A DNA stretch of 64,000 nt from Zea mays (Eukaryota; Streptophyta; Magnoliopsida; Poales; Poaceae). Below the pieces are notes generated by a model, which was not told the origin of the DNA, made no database searches, and saw only the letters and a list, made by a program, of their open reading frames with translations. Where the stretch lies: contig NC_050104.1 of assembly GCF_902167145.1 (NCBI RefSeq), positions 94,003,849-94,067,848 on the forward strand, written 5' to 3'. This document shows positions 58,026 to 64,000 of this stretch, in pieces. The position numbers and the translations under genes were made by a program. The first letter of the stretch is position 1, and the number at the start of each line of letters is the position of its first letter.

Positions 58026-58640
58026 AAATAACGATATTACCCTGTTGCTTGATTCGAAGTATACGTGACTATGCGAGTCGTTCAAACCTTTCAGTGATGC
58101 AAATAGGGGGTTGAATTGAAAGCTATGCATATTATATTATGTTAAAGCAGGAGGCAGAGACCCGAATTCGGCAGCGACCAGACGCCCAGCCCAGGCCCCA
58201 GGTTACCGCTCCGATCCACGCAAAAGCTTTTCTTTTTTCGTTTTTGTGTCGGTGATGATGCGGACGGACGGACGGCAGTGCCATTGGATGCCCCCCACCC
58301 CAGGCTCTCGTGCCGTGGAGCCCGCGGCGGCAGCAGATCAGAGGCGCGGCACGGCACGGCACGACGTCCAGATCTCGCGTTCGAGAGCTCCCTCTCGCTG
58401 TCGCTGCACGTATCATCATGGCATTGCCGCGCCCGCCCTGGCTTTAGCTGGTACGGCGACTGGCATGCATCTGCATGACTGCATGGCCTGTTCCTGTCGT
58501 CTGTACCTGGGCTCATATAAATTCTGTTCCCAACATGGATGGTGGTGAGGCCAGGCCACTCTTGTACACCTTGCTGTCGCCCCATGCAACATGCATGCCC
58601 GGCGCGGCTTTGTCCTCCTGCCCTCCGTAGAAGGGACCAG
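58026..58640. other. Spacer, GC-rich in part
   Basis: 58130-58640 is fairly GC-rich, with GCATGCATCTGCATGACTGC and CGGACGGACGGACGG short repeats. A - strand frame (58585-58142, 147 codons) has no recognisable domain. Confidence 0.4.
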
Positions 58641-58649
58641 AGTCTAATA

Positions 58650-58870
58650 CTCGTTCTTTCATTCTAATTTATAATTTATTTGATTTTTTATTCATAATTT
58701 GATCAGCTCGTCTTATTTAAAAATTCATAGTTATTGTTAATGTTTATTGTCATATTTTCTACTATATAGTATGCTTTAAATTTTCCATTTTCTCAGAAAA
58801 AATTGAATAAGACGAGTCGACCAAACTTGACACAAAAAATCAAACGAATTATAAATTGGGATGGGGTGAG
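58650..58870. mobile_element. Stowaway-like MITE
   Basis: The ends CTCGTTCTTTCATTCTAATTTATAATT and (right, reversed) CTCACCCCATCCCAATTTATAATT are Stowaway type. TA flanks both sides (58648-58649, 58871-58872). Confidence 0.8.
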
Positions 58871-58872
58871 TA

Positions 58873-59338
58873 CGTTTGCACATTCAATACACCAATTTGA
58901 GATTATATAGGCCCTTGGTTTTGATTTTAAATGACTACAATACGATGTATCTAGATCAAGAATCAACAGGATCAAATTTATATGATGTACAACGAAGATA
59001 CTTGAACACTACTAGACTATACAAGTAGCAATCAATTGACAATTGGATAGGAGAAGAAAGCTAGAGAAAGTGTTTAGAGCACGTACAACCCCATCTAATA
59101 TAGTGTCTCGAGGAATCTCTAAGGGGTTAATTGAAAAAATACAAGATGCTGACTCTTCTCTACACGATTCTCCATAAATGTTCCATACATATTGTCTCTT
59201 ACCTGCATTTATAATTCAGAAGCTCAGAGTTATATTACACAGTCTCTTAACTGCCCTTAGAGGGCTTTTAAAAAAAGAAAGACAAAATAAAACATAAATG
59301 TAGAGGCAGAATATACTAGTTGTGCATTAATTAATAAA
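58873..59338. other. Spacer
   Basis: AT-rich with no gene or clear element. TCTCTTA-type motifs near 59090-59270 resemble inner parts of the 306-bp MITE family, without clear ends. Confidence 0.35.
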
Positions 59339-60149
59339 TGTTGGATTTAATGGGTTTAGTCTAAATTAACTCATTGAATCATTTAATATTAAAGGCCCAT
59401 ATAACATTAGGAAGTCAAAGGTGGTTAATCCTACTTTAGACATTAACATGTATCTTAACTAACTTATATAGTGGACTCTATGTGCAACATCTATGAAGTT
59501 TAAAAAGGAGAGATGCGCCACACACATGTTCGCTCGCTCGCTCGCTTGCCTCATCAAACTAAGCCAAGGGTGTGTCGAGACAAGACACAATTTCGTCATG
59601 GCACGGTTGGATGTAATGAGATGGAATTTCAGTCGTTACCGAGAATCACTAATGATAATGATGACCATGACGATCTAGTTATTAACATGACCATTACCCC
59701 TAACTACCATAATTTAGCATCATCAATAGTGTCCATGTTCATCTATTGTACAAAGGACATCTAGGTTCTTTCATTCTCAGTCCTTTCTCACCTATATAAG
59801 GAGGTACCACCCCCTCCTTCTAAAGACACACTATCACAACTCAGGTACTCATGCTTAGAAGACATATCTCTTTCTTCCTCAAAACTTTCTACTCTTGCTA
59901 AGAAAAGCATCTCCATTGCCATAGCTCTACACACATGGACCTGGCAAGAGCAGACCTTTAGAACCCTATCCGCTAAGCATCCTACCTTGGATAGCAACTA
60001 GTAAGATTTTTGGTGAGCGTCTACACGTGACTACTCACTAAACAATTACTTCATCTACTTCCTGACGAGTGTTCGAGCGACTACACCGTGTCAAATTTTC
60101 ACCATGTCAATTTGTACGACTATACCAATTGAGTAATATGACTACTTCA
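59339..60149 (+). mobile_element. Probable Copia LTR, degenerate
   Basis: It starts TGTTGGATTTAATGGG and ends near ...CTACTTCA, with TATA-like CACCTATATAAGGAGG at 59788-59803. It is followed by an internal leader and a gag start. No second LTR or target duplication found, so the ends are provisional. Confidence 0.5.
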
Positions 60150-60369
60150 GTTGGTAACAACACATCCAATGCCTCCATTCAGCATACTTCTCGAGATTTC
60201 TTATTTTATACTCTTTATGATTAAAAGTATGTTAACCATGAACACATGCACATACTATATTTTCACTGCTTCACTATCAATATCCATGTTCACTTTTTAT
60301 CTAAATATTTTTAGAATTGAATGTATTGTAAAATGCATATTTATCTAAGAATCTAACTGTTACAAGTAT

Positions 60370-60660
60370 TCGGTAACTGGCTTTACTACAACAATAAAAC
60401 CCAATGCATTTGATGGTTCTAATTACAAACATTGGCGCAAAAAGGTATGCTAGGGCTTAGGGTTTTTACACATGGAAAGCCCAAACAACTCACTCTAGAA
60501 GAGAAGTGTGCCTTTATGGCAGTCGATAACCTATTTCGAGGTTTCATCAAATCCAACAAAGAAATTGTGGTCAGTAATTTGTCCCATTGAAAAGAGATCC
60601 ATAGATAACAAGGTGCAAACAAAATATTGGGGACAATAAAACGAGAATTCGAAAGAGAAG
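60370..60660 (+). pseudogene. Degenerate Copia gag N-terminus
   Basis: The + strand near 60393 encodes KPNAFDGSNYKHWRKKV-like text, the usual start of plant Copia gag. Frames then break within 100-250 bp. Confidence 0.5.
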
Positions 60661-60699
60661 CCTAGTGAGTGATAGGGCATAATGTACCATAAGTAGTTT

Positions 60700-61570
60700 G
60701 AATAGAAGCACCCTCAGTGACACATGTAGTAGATGCCAACCACGACTAATTAGAGGTTACATGAAAGGAGGCTCTGGAGTCAAGAACCTAAGATGGTGAT
60801 GAAGCACCAACAGACGAAGTGGCAGCAACTGCAACTCAACGTCTAGAAGTTGGTCCTATACCATGACCACGAGTAGCACAACATGCACGAAAATCATTCA
60901 ACTTCTTTGGGAACTTAGTAAAGCAGTTCTCAAAGTGATGAGTGTTATTTTTCAATGCTCACATGACTGATAAGAGGTACTCCTAGGCTTCTAAGCAGCA
61001 GCCAACATACTATGAGAGCCCACACCAACAATACAAGACATAGACTTAAGATGAGTCTCTTCAGCAAGTAACTCAGACAACGTATTAGCCATGGTAAGAG
61101 TGTTAGAACTATAAAGTAATCGTGCACAAAGAGAATTAAATTTAGCTCGAACTCCCATAACAAATATATAGGTAAAGAACTTCTCAGTAAACTTATGAGC
61201 AAGGCAAGAAGCAGTTGTACAATCAGGAACCATAGAGGTTAATGCACCCATCAGACAATCAAATGCCGAGTAATAATCATCAATAGACAATTTATGTTGC
61301 TCGATGACATGAGTTTGTTGCATAAGAGTATGTAAAGAGCAGTACTGTCCTAAACAAAACGTTCATTCAAGTGAGACCAAATGGCCTAAGGAGTTGTGAA
61401 TTTGGATAGGCTAATTATCATAGATGGTTTGGTGCTATTTACCATTGCAACCATGACTTTGACATCATTGATTTGCCATGTTTTTATTGTAGCAAAATTA
61501 CTCCTATCAGCAGCCAGAACAAGTGAATCTTCAGTCAAATGAAATCGTAAACTATGACCTCTCAGAGCAA
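60700..61570 (-). pseudogene. Copia gag fragment, opposite orientation
   Basis: The - strand 61545-61330 encodes TIKTWQINDVKVMVAMVN and IWSHLNERFV. After a stop, 61323-60991 encodes HKLSIDDYYSAFDCLMGAL, FVMGVRAKFNSLCARLL and LLAEETHLKSM, a UBN2-type capsid region. A degraded zinc-knuckle-like part follows (near 60900). It faces the + strand gag piece, so the locus is rearranged or holds two insertions. Confidence 0.7.
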
Positions 61571-61955
61571 TCTAAACGCAAAAGGCCCATCCCATATAGT
61601 TTTGGCCATCAAGCACAATGTTGGCAAAATAACATTGACTAACATATTGAAATGATTGGAATAGCAAAAAGTTGATAGGGAAAGTATACTGGTACCAACT
61701 CCCAATGGAAGAGAAAGACTCAAGTAGTCAAGTCCTCATGCCAGATAACAAAGAGGAGAGCCGAGATCTGTTGAGCAGCCAGACACGTGGAGGAGATCGA
61801 CCGTGAGCTGTAAGTAGAAGCGCCACATCATAGGACTGTGAGCTGCAAGTAGAGGCACCCACATCATAGAACCAGGGTGTGGCTTCGCATGGAGCGGACG
61901 AGCGCGTATTCGATGGGGAGAGTCTTCTTCCCGGAGCATGGAATAGTATAGTGCG
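61571..61955. other. Spacer between Copia pieces
   Basis: Contains an imperfect local duplication (GTAAGTAGAAGCGCCACATC and GCAAGTAGAGGCACCCACATC near 61810 and 61848). No gene. Confidence 0.4.
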
Positions 61956-63507
61956 TGAAAGTAGCCTAGAGGGGGGTGAATAGGCTACACCTGAAATTTT
62001 TCACTAAAAACTTCGAGATAATGTTAAATTCAAGTTGCACCGGTGCAAACTGGTTCAACTGATTTTGTTTACAGCTGAACAAGTTTGAACCTGCTCAACT
62101 TAGATTAGATAAACAGATAAACAAGTGTGACAAAGTAATGAGAGATTTTTGCTTAAGACTTGCCTTAGAGAAAATCCACTCGAATAGGTGACAAATCAGT
62201 GTGAATTGGTTTCACACGATTTGCACATAATATAATCGAATATGAACTAACCAACAATTTAAAGCACTTATCAAGAACACACAAGAACACACGATTTAAC
62301 CCGAGGTTCGGCAACCACCACAAAGGTGTGCTACTCCTCGTTGAGGAGCCGACAAAGGGTCGGGTCTTTTCCAACCCTAATCCTCCACAAGCCGACCACC
62401 AAAGTCAAGGCAATCTCTTCTCAAATTAGCTCAACGAGCGGGTGATACAAACTTCTTGGGGTCGTCCACAAATTTGGAGACTCCCAAGCAACCTCTATCC
62501 ATCAAGGAACTCAAGGTTCCAAGAGTAACAAATCCGCACAAGATTCAAGTTTGCGATGAGCTCGAGAGATGAAGAGAATGGAGAATCGAGATGAAATCAA
62601 CAGCGAGTTAGATCGACTTCACCTCACACCAAGGGTCCTTCAAACAATTGAAGGAGATGCGATTTCGGGTGTGAGAGGTGAATTGAATGCTCTTGTTTGA
62701 GGGTTGGTCAGCCAAGAATTCGTGGAGAGGGCAGAAGTGAATGAAGAGAGAGAGTGTGAGGGGTATATAAAGTATCCCTCAAAAACTGGCGGCCGTTGGG
62801 AAAAGTGGACTCAAAACTGGTTGAATCGGTTCTGAAACCGGTTGAACCGGTTTCTACTAGGGGGTTTTCGCCTTTTCGGTTCACTGGCAGAGTCAGCCGG
62901 AGACTGGACCGGCTCCAAAACCGGTTGAGCCGGGCCAAAATCCGCTTGAACCGGTTTTCAAAAAATCTGCACACGAATTTTTCTGACAGGATTGACTGGT
63001 AGACTGGCAGGTCAGAAAGTGACAGAGGGAACAGTGCAAAAACCGGTTGAACCGGTTTTAAGTCCTGTTGAACCGATTTTTGAAACTGTTGAACAGATTT
63101 TGAGAAAATGGAGGTGAACCAAGGGGAAATCTTAGTGGGGAGTGGAAGTGGTTTTTCCAAGAGCATTCACGATCTAGTAAAAATGTTTTCTTAGAGGATT
63201 TGAAAAGGTTTGGACTGAGCTCATCGCACATACTTACTCAACTTTTGCGGATCCCTCTTAATTGAATGGCGATTCTGATGACTCAAGAATTGTAAAATGT
63301 AAATTGTCGTTGTTTCCAAGCACTTGAAGCACGCTATATGATGTAGAATTTTAATCCGCTCTGGTTTTACATTTGCGTACATATATGATCTGTGCTTCTC
63401 CTGTCTGTAGAATAACTGTATACATGCTAGGAGCAAACTTGTTAGAATCTCTGTTTGTTTTGTCATTTAATCACCAAAACCCTCAGTTAGGGTTGATTGC
63501 ACTTACA
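61956..63507 (-). mobile_element. 3' LTR of another SIRE-type Copia element (element 5)
   Basis: A 1552-bp LTR from TGAAAGTAGCCTAGAGG to ...GATTGCACTTACA. Repeated AACCGGTTGAACCGGTT-type palindromes lie at 62815-63090, upstream (in - orientation) of a TATATA box near 62763. The edge TAGCCTAGAGGGGGGTGAAT is related to element 2's LTR edge. Confidence 0.8.
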
Positions 63508-64000
63508 ATCTCCCCCTTTTTGGTGATTGATGCCAAAACAAACTGGAGTAGAGATAAAAACAAAAACACTGGCGAGATGTAAATAGTTGTGTATGTGTGG
63601 CTCCCCCTAAATATGTGCATGAGTTTTGTGATCTTCATATTGACTTGATATGTCAATTATGCAACATATTTGGAGAAAGTGAATAGCCAGCACATTACAC
63701 AATCATTGAGGGATGCAACAATATTATATAAGATATGATGATGTAAAAATGACATTACTCTAACATTTTCATCATTGCATAGCATAAGATATGTGATAGA
63801 ACTAGCTGTTACAATAATGATCATCACAACATAATATTGTTTATGGCCCTAAGCCATCATCACAAGCATCATCACAAGCATAGGCGAATACTAGAGTTAT
63901 TACAGACCATTGTTCATTACATAAATAAAAGCGCAAATAAAAGCGTTTAGCCCCAGGAGGCTACCAAGCCACTATCAAGCCATCAATCCTTCTCCCCCTT
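63508..64000 (-). other. 3' internal region of element 5, running off the window
   Basis: Immediately inside the LTR the - strand reads AAAAAGGGGGAGAT, the polypurine tract. The rest is AT-rich 3' untranslated sequence with no coding signal. The body of the element lies beyond the right edge. Confidence 0.75.

Noticed and set aside
62815..63090. AACCGGTT sites as Grainyhead-type binding sites
   Set aside because: AACCGGTT is the animal Grainyhead consensus, but I know of no plant equivalent with this site. They are reported only as palindromes.

Overview
The window looks like nuclear DNA of a grass of the maize/sorghum group (Andropogoneae). It has LTR retrotransposons nested in one another, MITEs typical of grasses, and two intron-containing plant genes with GT/AG borders. 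The LTR palindrome motif CACCGGACAGTCCGGTG is one I associate with the maize Ji/Opie families, so maize or a close relative is likely. This is recognition by eye, with no database search.

Layout. (1) 1-7677 is a gag-only, Ji/Opie-like Copia element on the + strand. It is cut by the left edge and has a solo LTR inside. (2) 7711-26350 is a SIRE-type Copia element on the - strand with target duplication ACATA and a decayed gag-pol. Its RNase H is split by (3) 9670-19352, a non-autonomous Gypsy-type element with 3.3-kb LTRs and target duplication TTGGT. (4) 26351-29250 is old fragments and AT-rich spacer. (5) 29457-33092 is a seven-exon poly(A)-binding protein gene on the + strand. (6) 39075-33942 is a seven-exon LRR receptor-like pseudokinase gene on the - strand, convergent with the first. 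A LINE fragment and several MITEs sit in its introns. (7) 39.1-42.3 kb is intergenic DNA with a long AT repeat and MITEs. (8) 42347-55807 is a nearly intact Tekay-like chromovirus on the - strand with target duplication AGATC, lying inside a MITE. (9) 56-59.3 kb is MITE-rich spacer, including a hAT-type MITE with a perfect 8-bp target duplication. (10) 59.3-61.7 kb is degenerate Copia pieces. (11) 61956-64000 is the 3' LTR and 3' internal end of another - strand SIRE-type Copia element that leaves the window.

Relations. The two host genes are unrelated housekeeping and signalling genes that converge with 0.85 kb between stop codons. The strongest unusual signals are in the retroelements. An accessory ORF with a possible dsRNA-binding-like fold occurs both in the chromovirus (upstream of gag) and as the main ORF of the non-autonomous element. 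A 5S rRNA gene control region lies antisense in both 3.3-kb LTRs of that element. In the RLK gene, a LINE fills almost all of one intron and supplies its 3' splice-site environment.
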